Of a stretch of DNA of 64,000 nucleotides, positions 22,720-33,868 are shown piece after piece. Source of the DNA: Agelaius tricolor (taxonomy: Eukaryota; Chordata; Aves; Passeriformes; Icteridae); contig JALJCS010000036.1 in NCBI GenBank assembly GCA_023055355.1, positions 1,367,501 through 1,431,500 on the forward strand, read 5' to 3'. Position 1 is the stretch's first letter. Each line of letters begins with the position of its first letter. The translations under genes were made by a program, and so were the position numbers. The notes below the pieces were generated by a model that saw only the letters and a program-made list of their open reading frames with translations, was not told the origin of the DNA and ran no database searches.

Positions 22720-25101
22720 TGGGGTTGGGGGGATCCCCCAGAGCCCAGCGTGGACCTCATCCCGTGAGCCAGGCTCCCTGCTCGTGCAGGGGGTGTTTGT
22801 TCTGGGAATGGGGGCTCATCCCCCCCGGGTTAGGGGCAGGAGAGAGGAGCAAAATGTCCTTGGTGCCTCCGTTTGCTGCTGTTCCTCGTGGGGCTGGGGG
22901 CTCCTCTGTGCCAGGAGATGTTTTCCCGGTTCATCTGTGCACTCTGCACTTGCCTCGGGCAAAAACCCCTCGAGGATGGGTCTGCCTTGTGTGGAATCTT
23001 TGTGCCAGGCAGGTTTAACCTATTTATTTTAACCTATTTATTTAAAACCCCCAGTGACTCCCAAAACCTTCTGGCTTTCCCAAGCAAATGTTTAGGCTGA
23101 ACTGGAAAATTGGGAGCACTCAAAAGCCTTCCAAGCAGCTTTGGAACAAAATTTTGTCCCTTTGAACTGGAATTAAACCGTGATATTGTTCCTTCACAGC
23201 CCCAGCTGCTGCTCTCCAACCAGAAAATACTCAGTGTCTGTCCTTTCACCAAGATTTTGCCAGCTTAAATCTGGAAAAATAGAAACAAATACTTAACATA
23301 CTAAAAAAAAAAAAAAATCCTGTTTCCTCCTTGGAGCTTTGGGCTGGAGTATTGTTGGGCCAGGTTTTTAGATTTGGGTTTCACACTTGCATGATTTAGC
23401 ACTTAAAACTAATAATCTCAGCGAGCATCCAAAGCCCAGCTTGTCCAAGGGCTGCAGACGCATGCCCAGGGCTTGAATTAAGTTAAAAGCAGGCCTTGAT
23501 ATATTAGGGACATCATTTGAAGTCCATTTAGGTAAATCTGCACAGAATTTCAGCCTGGGGATTTCAATTAAAGGATTTTTTTCCTCCCTTTCCAGGCTGA
23601 GCCCATATGAGTTGATAATCTTTTTCTCCTCAGCTTCTTAAAACCTCTGGTGTTTCCTAAAATAGACACCTCTGTTAGCGATGCTGTGAGAGAACCAAAT
23701 CTCTGATTAAAAAACAGGATGGGAAATCAATGGGAGAGAAACTGGTGTGAAAATCACGCTGACATTTCTGCTCAAAGCCCTGTCCCAAAGGAGACACTCG
23801 GGAAGAAAATTTAAAGATTATTTCTTCCTCGTGGGTTTTTCTTTTCCTCTCTTTATTATTTTTGGTGGTTTTTTGCATGAGCAGGAAGGGTGCTCAATAT
23901 TATCAGCCAGTTTTCTACAAATACCATGGGCTGAAATTTTCCATGTTGTGTGTCTGGCTCTTTCCAGGGAAGTTTCAGCTCAGACAGTGAGGCTGGAGCT
24001 GGAGTTATCACTCTTTTGAGGAATATGTAAATAACCAAGCTGGTGTTGCCTCCAGTGGCTCTGCAGATTTTTCTCATTGCACTAAATCCTGCTCTAGCAG
24101 TGAAAAGCAAATTGCACTTTTTTTCCCCCCCCCAAAAAAAATTATTTGGCAGACTGTTAACTGTCACATCTGGGTGACAAACACCTCGGAGGAAGGTCTG
24201 AAATCCAAACAAACAAATGAAAAATCTTGGGAGAAATGAGTTTCTGAGTGTCACATCCTCCAGCGCTCAGGTTTATAGACAGGTCTCGTCTTTTTTTAAT
24301 GTGAACCCAGGATTTTGGGATCTGAGCTGGATCTTGGAGGCCTCTCTGGCAGCTGGGAGGGGGAGCACAGCCAGTAAACATTTCCAAGGTGTTTCCTGAA
24401 GATGGTGGAAGCCCAGCCAAGCCCGGCTTGTGCAGGGGAGAGGATGCTGCAGGAGGAATGGGATTGTCAGCCAGCCCTGGGGCTGGGGACAGGGGGATGT
24501 GTCCATGGGACGATCCAGAGGTGATGCTGCTGCTGGCAGGGGGAGATGGATGCCAGGGAAGCGCTGGGCTGTGGTTTTGGGGTAGAACCCTGGGTCTGAG
24601 CAGATTCCTGCTGCCTCTCCAGGCCCTGAGGTGCACAGGGAGCTGGGGACAGGCTTTCAGTGACCCTGCTTTGGGTCCTCCTGCTGCCAGGGCAGTTCAG
24701 GGGCCCCCTGGGAGGTGTGGGGCTCAGGAATGAGCCCCAGCTGAGCCAGACCTCCCCATATCCCCGCCAAGCAGGGAGGATTTTCCATTCCCACCATGGC
24801 TGCCCCTTTTGCTTTTATCCACGTGGCTCCCTCTGCTTTTGTTTTTTTATTTTTCCTCCTCCATCCCTGCAGCTGGAGGACAAGGACTTGCTGTTTGTGC
24901 ACTTCCCTCAGGTCCCCTGGGGCTGGGGAGTGTCCCTGGGGTCACCCCTGGGATGGGCACTGCTCTCACAGGGCCCTGCTGTCCTGGCTGACAACTGGAC
25001 TTTTCCTGCTGTGTGTTGTTGCTGTGGATTTCGCTTCATTGTCCCCCCGGTGGTTTTTTGCCATGTAAATGGGATCCCTCGGGGTGTTTTTCCATAATAA
25101 A
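22720..25101 (+). terminator. NT5C1A: Probable NT5C1A 3' UTR, candidate end at 25096-25101
   Basis: After the stop there is a short GC-rich part, then an AU-rich stretch with two ATTTA elements (about 23029-23043) and many A- and T-rich blocks. AATAAA at 25096-25101 is the first canonical signal I found; earlier ATTAAA-like variants (near 23170 and 23580) could be used instead. The extent of the UTR is inference. Confidence 0.4.
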
Positions 25102-26037
25102 ACCGTGCTGGTCCCAGCCCTGCTCCCTCTGTTCTCACAATGCGTGTTTGGCTCCCTGCTTGGGACCTCCCAGGTTTTATGGTGATGGGGCAGGCGTGAC
25201 AAGAAGGAAAAAAGGGGTTTTGGGGGTTTAAGGGAATTCAGAAAATGTGATTCAAGCTCCTGCTTTGGGACTGGAGACCTGTGGGAGAGGTGGGATTCCA
25301 GGGGTGGGATGTGCTGTGATCCAAACACCTCCCTGTGCTTCGTGAGCAGCTTCTGTGGGGCACCTGGGCTCGTGATGGAGCCCTGGATAAAAATACAGCT
25401 TGGCAGGAGACTTTTGTCAGCTTGATCCTCTCCCAGCCAACAGGTGGGAGGCAGCACAGGCTCAGCAGAGGAGATTTATGAGATTTATGACTGCTCCATC
25501 CGAGCAGCAGCGACACTGCAGCTCCTCCCTGCCAGTCAGGGGAACAGATGGACCGAGGGGAAGCAGCGAATTCTCCATCCATCACCAAATATAGCCAAGG
25601 AATGTCCGTGGGCCCCGGGGCAGCATCCCTGCTCTGGGTGTTCATTTAAGGGATGGATGGCCCTCAGCAGAGTGTTCCTGCCTCCCCCCAGCCCAGCCCC
25701 AGCCCTGCTGTGTTCTTCCACCAGATGCTTGGAGGGGGAAAAAAAGAAAAAGAAATCAAATTCTAGCACAGATTCCAGCCTGTGATGCAGCAGGGAAAGC
25801 CCAGGTGTGTCCACGCAGCCCTGGGAGGTCGGGATGTCCACAGCAAAGCCAAAAGCTGCGAGGACAACCCCAAGCCCTTGGTTGTGAGACACCGAGGGAC
25901 AGGGGGAGCTTTGTGCAGGTGGATTTGGGATTTGCTGCAAGCCTGGGGTTTTGATTCTGCTGCCTGTCCTCCAAGCTTTTCCCTTGATCAGGCATGGCAG
26001 GGCTTTGCAGGGAGCGTGCTTTGAAAGGAAGCCCGTG

Positions 26038-26065
26038 CAGGAGGAGGAGGAGGAGGAGGAGGCGG
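26038..26065. repeat. (GGA)n microsatellite
   Basis: About nine uninterrupted GGA/GGC units. A matching (TCC)n run occurs at 29285-29313 in the same intergenic region. Confidence 0.9.
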
Positions 26066-26325
26066 AGGCAGAGCTGGTGGGAATTATGCTGCCACTCAGC
26101 GATTGTCAGCACAGATGTTCCCGAGGTAATCACCACCCTGAATAGCAGGAGCTGCTGCTCATGACAGATCAGGATTTAACCCCCAGAACTCGTGGGGTGT
26201 CTTGAGAGAGTGGGACACCCCTGATGAGCGTGGCAGGGAGGTCGGGCAGAGCCTGGACTCTGCTCTCCTGGTCCTTTTCTGGGCACCAGGGGAGTTGTGA
26301 GACATCGCTGCCTCAGTTTCCCCAT

Positions 26326-26535
26326 CACCGTGGCAGAATCATGGAATCCCAGACTGGTTTGGGAAGGGAACTTAAAGATCACCCAGTGCCCCTTAAAGAT
26401 CACCCAGTGCCACTTAAAGATCACCCAGTGCCCCTTAAAGATCCCCCAGTGCCACTCCCTGCCATGGGCAGGGACACTCCCACTGTCCCAGGGCGCTCCA
26501 AGCCCTGTCCAGCCTGGCCTTGAGCACTTCCTAGG
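26326..26535 (-). mobile_element. CR1 LINE 3' end, minus orientation, with an internal 21-bp tandem repeat
   Basis: On the minus strand it reads as the CR1 tail: GATCTTTAAGTTCCCTTCCC, then AAACCAGTCTGGGATTCCATGATT. Part of it, CTTAAAGATCACCCAGTGCC plus one base, occurs four times in tandem at 26371-26454. The upstream CR1 portion CCCTGCCCATGGCAGGGAGT is also recognisable. Confidence 0.85.
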
Positions 26536-27215
26536 ACGGTGAATCTAAATCTGATGAATGCTCCAGAGGGAACAGGGGATGATTCCAGCTCCTTAGGGAG
26601 GGAAAGCAGAAACCCAGGAGTGCTCTGGAGTGCAGTGAAACCCCTGCAGATCCCGGCGTGCGGGGCTCACACAAATCCAGGTCTGTCCTGTGGCCCAGCT
26701 GGGAGCCCCTCTGCAGTTTTACATCAGTTTTACTGTTTTACAGTTTTGTTCAGTTTTACATCCTCCCTGGAGGGCAGAACAGGCACCAACAACCCCGAGC
26801 AGGAGCCTGCAGGATAAAACATCAGGGCAGGGGACCTGGTGACAGGGTGACAGAATCACCCCGAGCTGGAAGGACAGATAAGGGGACCTGGAGGCAGGAG
26901 AACAAGCAAAGGGCACTCGCTATCAGCACGGCCGGGGCCGTGCCAGGGTTTGAGCAGCCCGACCATCTCGTCCCCTTCAACACCGCTATTTTTAGCCGTG
27001 CTCGCTGACACCTCTGTCACCAGTGCCTAAAATGGTCCCCCCTGAGCACAGCCAGGGCCACCAGCGGAGCCGTGACTCAACGGGGCGGGCGTGGAGCTGC
27101 TGCTGGAGCCTCCCTGCCAAGAAGCAGCTCCGAGCTGGGCCAGCTCCTCGGGAGATGCTCTCTCGGGAGTTCTGCTGTTAATTGAACCCCCCCAGACACG
27201 TGAAAAGTCTCTGCT

Positions 27216-28185
27216 TCCACCCACACGTTCGAAGAAGGAATTGGAGTTCTTCAGTTTTCGGTCTCAGAGTTGTTTATTGTATCTTATCTATAAAAATTTT
27301 TCTCCTGTCCTGTGACAGTGCTCACGGGATGAGGGAAGAGATGAGGATCTGACTCCGTGTTTCAGTAGGCTTGATTTATTATTTTATGATATATATTACA
27401 TTAAAACTATACTAAAAGAATAGAAGAAAAGGTTCTCATCAGAAAGCTGGCTAAGCTAAGAATAGAAAAGAATGATAACACAGGTATGTGGCTTGGACAG
27501 AGGGTCTGAGCCAGCTGGGCTGTGATTGGCCATTAGTTAGAAACAACCACATGAGCCCAATCCCAGATGCACCTGTTGCATTCCACAGCAGCAGATAACC
27601 ATTGTTTGCATTTTGTTCCTGAGGCCTCTCTGCTTCTCAGGAGGAAAAATCCTAAAGAAAAGATTTTTCATAAAAGATATGTGTGACAGTGTCCAGCCAA
27701 GGTCTGCTCAGCAGGGCAGCCAGAGGCACTCTGAACGCCCTCTTTATCCTTTTGTCTCTTTATACTACAAACCACATATAATGTGTTTACAATCACCTAT
27801 GTTAGATCCCTATGTGAACTTAGGGATTTTTGGTGGGAGGGTTATGGGGACAAGATGGAGGGACCTGGGCATGTCCAGCCTTTCTCCTTCTTCTTCTTGT
27901 TCTCAATTTTCTGCTGTGATGTTGGCGCTTTGGGGTTGGTTTAGAGTAGAAGTGCACTAACATAGGTGATGGGTATTAGGAATTAAGTGTAAATATGTTA
28001 TATGTAGTTTGTAGTATAAAAGGACAACACCACCCTTGGGGCGGTCACAGTGCCTGCAGCTGCCCTGCTGAGCAGATCTCACTGGGCAGAAAGAAAATTT
28101 TATAGATAAGAATTAATAAACAACCTCAATAGCGAAAAGTGAAGAGTCCAGACTTGTTCTTCAGCTGCACAGGCCAAAGCAGAGA
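27216..28185. mobile_element. Head-to-head pair of related LTR-like arms (inverted repeat), split by a younger solo LTR
   Basis: The right arm (about 27955-28185) reads, in plus sense, CTAACATAGGTGAT, a TATA-like GTATAAAAGG near 28014, GCTGCCCTGCTGAGCAGATC, TTTTATAGATAAG and AATAAACAACCTC. The left arm (27216-27310 continuing at 27695-27815) contains the reverse complement of each of these in reversed order. The loop is about 140 bp. The arms are diverged (my estimate by eye is roughly 65-75% identity). The LTR at 27311-27688 interrupts the left arm. The right arm looks like a U3-R-U5 LTR of a second endogenous retrovirus family; its name is unknown to me. Confidence 0.7.
27311..27688 (-). 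mobile_element. Solo LTR, family copy 4, nested in the inverted LTR pair
   Basis: 378 bp, same family as the other copies, starting TGTGACAG and ending GTGTGACA. The flanks CTGTCC (27305-27310) and GTGTCC (27689-27694) agree at five of six bases. It interrupts an older repeat and is therefore younger than it. Confidence 0.88.
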
Positions 28186-28489
28186 CACCCTGCACATCTC
28201 GGGGCAGCAATCAACAACCAAAACCCGAGAGGGCTGGAGCCAGAGGGCAAAGATCTTGGACACACAGAGCAAACCCACCCTGCTCCCCCTTCCTGGAGAT
28301 CTCCTTTTAGGAAAAGCTGCCTGGTTTTCCCAGCGCTGCCCACGGGGGCGGGGATCTGCCCGTGCTGGCGCTTTCCCATTCCTGCAGCGAGGGCTCTGTT
28401 ACCGGGGCTGCGTTCAAAGCTCGGCTGGCAGCGCTGTGCCGGATGGGGCTGTGCCATCATCCCCCCTAGGAGGGCAGCAGAGCAGAGCA

Positions 28490-28692
28490 GGGGGGTCTCG
28501 GGACCTTCTGGGGCTGCAGGAGAGCTGGAGAGGGACTTGGACAAGGGCACGGAGTGATAGGGTGAGGGAGAGTGGGTTTAAATTGAAGAAATGTAGATTT
28601 CGATTGGATATTGGGAAGAAATCCTTCCCTCTGAGAGTGGTGAGGCCCTGGCACCAGTTGCCCAGAGAAGCTGAGGATGCCAGGGGACGATA
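28490..28692 (+). mobile_element. CR1 LINE fragment, plus orientation
   Basis: GGGGCTGCAGGAGAGCTGGA, GGGACTTGGACAAGGGCA, GATTGGATATTGGGAAGAAA and TGGTGAGGCCCTGGCACCAG are collinear with the usual avian CR1 3' region. The terminal tail is missing. Confidence 0.8.
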
Positions 28693-30099
28693 AATGAGAG
28701 AAAATCTGCTTCTAATGCACTATGAGGGAAGCGTGGCTTCCCCGGCCTGCGCTGACTTTTGGTGGGAATCGGAGCACGAGTGGACATTGCTGTCCGTGCT
28801 GGAATTCGGGCCCACCCTGATGGGGATGGGTCTGCCCCAGGGATGGGGACAGGGACAGGGAACAGGGACAGTTGTGGTGCTGAGCAGGTGCCACGAGAGG
28901 GCGTGGAGGGCTGCGAGTGCCGCCAGGGGTGACCTGGTGCCCGATGTCCCCTCCCTTGGTGCCCTAATGGCATCCCCGCCCTCCCCTGGTGCTCCTTCCC
29001 TCCGGGTGCGTGTTTGGGGCGTGTGAACGGGCATCTCTGCCCCCTGAGCCCCCGGAATGTCCCCAACCCACCCCACTCCACGGGGAGGGGCAGTGCTTGA
29101 AGCCCACCAAGCTGGGCGAGCAGAGATTTTCCTCAGCGCCAATTCTGGCGCGGGGCACGCGTCCCCTCGGGTGGCACCTCAGGCACTTTGTCACCCAGGG
29201 TGACCCGGCTGGGGGGGATGTGGGGCCACCCCGTATGGCAGGGGCGGGGTGATGGGGGCTTGTCCTGCTGGCTGCACAAACAGGCCTCCTCCTCCTCCTC
29301 CTCCTCCTCCTCCAGGTGCGGCTGGGAATCATTAGGAGCTCTCTGCGCCGGCTGAGTGTGGGAACTGGAAGGGAAAGCTGGAGAGAGGCCTTCTTTCATC
29401 TCCCCACTCCCTCCTCCCCCCGTGTCTGCCAAGCCTGGCTTCCTTTTGAATCCTTTAGCTTGTGCCAAGCGAGGGAGAGGAGGAGGAGGGGGGAAGAAAG
29501 AGAAAAAGGGAAAAAAAAAAAAAACCAACCAACAACCACAGGAATGTGTCCAGGGATCTGGCTTCATTCAGGCTGTGAGCCCTGAATACCCCGGCTCCAC
29601 TCGGGGAGCTGGAGGGAGGCAGCAGTGGGAAAACAAACAGGGACGGGCTGTGATGTGGGGACAAAGGGTATCGGGGAGGGGGACACGTCCCCTGCCATGG
29701 TACCAGCAGTTAGGGTGCCACAGGTCCCATGCTGGGAGCAGAGCTCCGTGTCTGGGTGAATCCTGGCTGTGCTCCATCCCGGGATGGGGACACAGCGCCC
29801 ACCCCACCACCCTGGGGACGCGGTGCCCCTGTGCCAGCCTGTCCCTCTGCACAAAGGCAGCGGGGCTGCTGCCAGGGGAGCCTGGGGGCCTTTCCTCCAG
29901 CACATCGGGAGAAGGATGGTCTTTGACTCGCTGCCGACTTTATTCCCAGCAAATTAATAATTTCCTCTTGTGGCAGCAGCGTTGGCCTGAGCGTGTGCGT
30001 GCTGGTGGCTCCCACTGCCCTCCCGGAGGGTCCGGGCCGCACCTCCCTCCATCCCCATCCTCAGCTGGGCTCCCTCCAGCTGTGCCGAGCTGTCAGATC
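28693..30099. other. Intergenic sequence with (TCC)n and a purine-rich tract
   Basis: No gene is seen. It holds (TCC)n at 29285-29313 and a GA-rich to poly(A) tract near 29477-29524. Confidence 0.6.
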
Positions 30100-30570
30100 C
30101 AGCCCAGCTGTGCCGGCCGCGGCCTCGGGAGCATCCCGGCGGGAGCAGGGGCCCGGCTGTGAACTGATGCTGCGAGTGCCGAGCGCCGGAGGTGGCGGGG
30201 AAGCGCCTTGGGTGGCGGCGACGGAGGCGCAGCTCCAGGAAGGAGCTCTCGCTGCCTCTTGGCTTCGCAGCAGCTCCGGCAGCGCTGGGAGAAACGGGGG
30301 AAAAAGCAGCGAGGGAGCCGCCAGCACAGTCCGGACTCTGTCCTGGGGACGCGGGGCGGCTGCTGGACAATCCCAGCGCAGGGTGGGAGCGCTGGGCACT
30401 CGGGCAGAAAGCCGGGGTCTGGCACCCGAGTCCTCGCGGAGCTCCCCGTGCGCTCGCCGCTCCTCCCCGTGCGCTCCGCTCCGTGCATCCCCTCCGCGCT
30501 GCCGGGGCTGTCCGTGTGTCCGGCTGCGGCACTGACACCTCTCCCCGGCGCGGGCACTCGCTATCGGCAG
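30100..30570. promoter_or_regulatory. Orphan CpG island
   Basis: CpG dinucleotides are dense through about 470 bp, with clusters such as GGCGGCGACGGAGGCGCAGC and CTCCCCGTGCGCTCCGCTCC. It lies 7 kb upstream of HEYL and over 5 kb beyond the candidate end of NT5C1A. No coding exon or clear splice-site pair was recognised beside it. It may be a promoter for a noncoding RNA or a distal HEYL element. Confidence 0.5.
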
Positions 30571-30914
30571 ATCTGCTGGGAACGCCAGCCACTCCTCGGG
30601 CAGCGATTGTGTTTTGTTCCTTATTTATATCCCCGGGGTGGTGCCACAGGTGGGCGATTGTTCCAGCTGACAGCCTGGAAGGCGAAGGAACGAGACTGAA
30701 CTTCCTGCTATTCAATTAGAGAAAGTGAGCATTCAGCAGCAGCTGCTGGCTGCTGGCAGCAGCCGAACCCCCGCCGCGGTGGGCGCAGGAAAAGGCAGGA
30801 AAAGCTGCCTGATGCCATGGGCACGGCGGGCTCCGAAGCACCTCGGGCTGCCGCTGCTCTCTCCTCTGAGTTTGTTATTTTAGGAGGAGATTTCCTGATC
30901 AAAGCAGCTCCATG

Positions 30915-31280
30915 GAGCAGAATTGGGATGAGGAGGAGCTGGGGGGGGCTCAGCCTGGAGAAAAGGGGGCTCAGGGGGGACCCCCGGGCTCTGCACAACT
31001 CCCTGACAGGAGGGGACAGCCAGGAAGGGGGTCAGGCTCTGCTCCCAGGGAACAGGATGAGAGGAAACAGCATCAGGGGAAGTTTAGATTGGATAACAGG
31101 AAAAAAATTCCTCACTGAAAGGGTGGTCAGGCACTGGAATGAGCTGCCCAGGGCAGTGGAGGAATCACCATCCCTGGAAGTGTTCAAAACAACACAGATG
31201 TGGCACTCGGGGACAGGGTTTAATGGAGAGCGTGGCAGTGCTGGGTTAATGGTTGGGCTCGATTTTAAGGGCCTCTCGCA
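30915..31280 (+). mobile_element. CR1 LINE fragment, plus orientation
   Basis: Typical CR1 3' features in order: GCTCAGCCTGGAGAAAAGGG, GGGACAGCCAGGAAGGGGGT, AGATTGGATAACAGGAAAAA, TGGTCAGGCACTGGAATGAG, CATCCCTGGAAGTGTTCAAA. It ends before the terminal microsatellite. Confidence 0.88.
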
Positions 31281-31967
31281 GCTTTAATGCCTCCGTGGGA
31301 AGCAGCAGCATGGAAAACAGCAGCGTGTGGTGGTGGGGGACACTCTGAGTGGGGAGAGGCCGTGCCAGGAGGCAAAGCCAGGAGCTGGAAGTGCCGGAGG
31401 GAGCAGCTTCCCCCCGGGCCTGCAGCTTCGCCCCTGCCCTGAACTCTGCGTGATCCCTGACCCTGGGGCCTCTGTGCTGGAGGGCTGGTGGCTTTGGAAG
31501 CCCTCTGCATGTGCACTTCCCCTCCTCTGTGCTGGAGGGCCCGGGGGATGATCCCTTTCCCTGCTGGCTGGGAGCTGCCTTGTCCCTGTCTCCCCAGACA
31601 TGTCCGTGTCCCCTCCTGGAGGCCGGCAAGGGAGGGAGGAGTGTGTGCTCCTGTGAGCTCCACATGGGGAACAAACCTCTCTCCCTCCTCCCCTCACTGC
31701 CTGGGTCCCTTTTGAAGCACCCAGGGCCTTGTGGAGGCCCCTGCAGCGCCCATGGTGCAGTGAGATTTTAGGGTCTCCATGTGCCAGGAGCCCAAGGCCA
31801 TCCCTGCTCCATTTCCTTCCCTCACTCTTCCCCTCCTGGGGCCGATCCAATTGCAGAGGAGTCTCCTGCTGACGCCTCTCCCTGCCCCTTCCCCGTGCCA
31901 TCTGTCCCCAGCACGGTGACAACCTCACTGCTGGCATTGCTGCTCCAGAGCCTCCCGTGCACCCCCG
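31281..31967. other. Intergenic, nothing recognised
   Basis: Unique GC-rich sequence between a CR1 fragment and a solo LTR. No gene signal was found. Confidence 0.6.
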
Positions 31968-32354
31968 TGTCACAGACGTGTTTTATGGAAAATCCTTTCC
32001 TTAGGATTGTTCCTCCTGAGAAGCTGAGAGGCCTCGGGAACAAAATGTAACCAATGGTTATCTGCTGCTGTGGAATGCAACAGGTGCATCTGGGAATGGG
32101 CTCATGTGGTTGTTTCTAATTAATGGCCAATCACAGCCCAGCTGGTCCGGACTGTCTCAGTCAGGCACAAGCCTTTGTCATCATTCCTTCTTTTTCTATT
32201 CTTAGCCAGCCTTCTGATGAGAACCTTTTCTTCTATTCTTTTAGTATAATTTTAATATAATATATATCATAAAAGAATAAATCAAGCCTTCTGAAACACG
32301 GAGTCAGATCCTCCTCTCTTCCCTCATCCTCAGACCCCTGTGAACACCCTCACA
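31968..32354 (+). mobile_element. Solo LTR, family copy 5, the only plus-oriented copy
   Basis: 387 bp starting TGTCACAG and ending CTCACA, with flanks CCCCCG and CCCCTG (five of six). In this orientation the order is a CCAAT box (GGCCAATCACAG), an AT-rich TATA region (AATATAATATATATCA) and AATAAA, as expected for U3-R of a retroviral LTR. This defines the sense strand of the family. The copy is intergenic. Confidence 0.88.
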
Positions 32355-33560
32355 CCCCTGAGCTCTCTGTTTTCAATCCATCTGTTCCCCCCGGGCTCGG
32401 GGTGTCTCCCAGGCTGGCTGTGATCATCAGGACATGATCTGCACACACGGAGAGCCCCAGATGCCTCCACGCACGCCAGACCCGCAGCTCCATCACCCCG
32501 AGGGTGGGACCGGGCTGAGCTCAGCACCTCGCACGAACATCGAACATCGGTGACACTGCAGCCGAGGCAATCAGCGCCAATTAGCCCCTTTTGGGAGCTC
32601 GCCCTGAAAGCTGCACAGGCTTTTCCGTGCGTGCCGATGCTTTGGAAGTGATGGGGGTTGGACGTGCCAAAGCTGCGGCCACGTCTGAGCAAGGCTCGGT
32701 GCCTCGTGTCACTTCCAGGAGGCTGGGAGGGCTCGGGGGTGATGTCTGTGAATGTTAAAGGCACTTGTGTAGCCAAGCAGCGCAGGCACATGCTGTCACT
32801 GCCTCTGCAGTGCCATCTGGCCAGCAGCGACGCAGCTAGAACCAGGGCTGTGTGCAGGAGAACATTTTACAACAGAAAGCAATTAACAGAATAAAGCCCT
32901 TTTTAAAATCCAGTAATTAAAAACAGTCCCTCCCCCTTGTTTTCCTTTTAAGCTGAAAGTTGCTGTTTACTCATTTGCTTTACAAAGTGTGCCTTGTTGT
33001 GGCTTCAGAAGAAATGAAAGTTTGAAGTGGTTAGAGAAGAAAGGCTTTGGGGCTGCTGCGTTCCAGGCAGGGCGGAGGGGCAGGGGCTCTCCAGCCCGGC
33101 TTGTTTGTATTTGTTCTTGTCTACTCACAAGATCGCTAAACACACATTTAACAAGTGGTGAAACTGTCTACCAGCCCGATCTCTCCCAGGGTTCATGAGA
33201 AGAGGCCTGGCACATTAGCATTGCTGGGGGAAGGGGGGGAGGACAGGCCTTTTGAAGGGTTGGTGTTTTGGGGCTGAGCAGGGAGGGAAGGGCTCCTTGC
33301 ACAGGCCAAGTCCCAAACAAAGGCATTGTGCTCCCCGGAGCCCTGGGGACTGGCCCCAGGGGAAGGCCAGGACCTTGCCTCACCAGCCATGGGTTTTCCC
33401 ATCCCAGCTCCTCTTGTTTCCTAGCAGGAGTGCAGCCCTAGGGCTACCCAAGGCTTTCCAGAGGCGGGAGCGGGGCTGGCACCTCCAGGGCTGGTTCATC
33501 CCATGCCTGAGAGGGAGAACCAGGGCTGCAGGATGGTCATGGGCACCATCCTGTGCCACA
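32355..33560. other. Intergenic sequence, nothing recognised
   Basis: Unique sequence with an AT-rich stretch at about 32860-33000. There is no recognisable gene or repeat. Confidence 0.55.
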
Positions 33561-33868
33561 GCAGCTCACCTGTGCCCCATCACCCTCACCTGTGCCCCAC
33601 CACCCTCACCTTGTCCCTACCACCCTTACCTGTGCCCCATCACCCTCACCTTGTCTTCACCATCCTCATCTTGTCCCCATCACCTTCACCTTGTCCCCAC
33701 CACCCTCACCTTGTCCCCATCACCCTCACCTTGTCCCCACCACCCTCACCTTGTCTTCACCACCCTCACCTTGTCTTCACCACCCTCATCTTTTCCCCAC
33801 CCTCCTCACCTTGTCCCCATCACCCTCACCTTGTCCCCATCACCCTCACCTTGTCCCCACCACCCTCT
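33561..33868. repeat. 20-bp minisatellite, about 15 units
   Basis: Units of the form ATCACCCTCACCTTGTCCCC alternate with ACCACCCTCACC(T/TT)GTCCCC. The period of 20 shifts the reading frame at each unit, so the proline-rich open frames across it are not genes. Confidence 0.92.

Larger units (their letters stand above)
25102..27215. other. NT5C1A-HEYL intergenic region, first part
   Basis: No gene is seen. It contains a (GGA)n run (26038-26065) and a CR1 tail on the minus strand (26326-26535). Confidence 0.6.

Noticed and set aside
24864..24915. Possible small exon: acceptor CCCTGCAG before QLEDKDLLFVHFPQ
   Set aside because: There is no matching donor in phase, no known protein, and it lies in the likely NT5C1A 3' UTR.
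30817..31287. 156-residue open frame with LDWITGKKFLTERVVRHWNELP
   Set aside because: This is the usual chance translation of the CR1 3' region seen in many bird CR1 copies, not a host gene.
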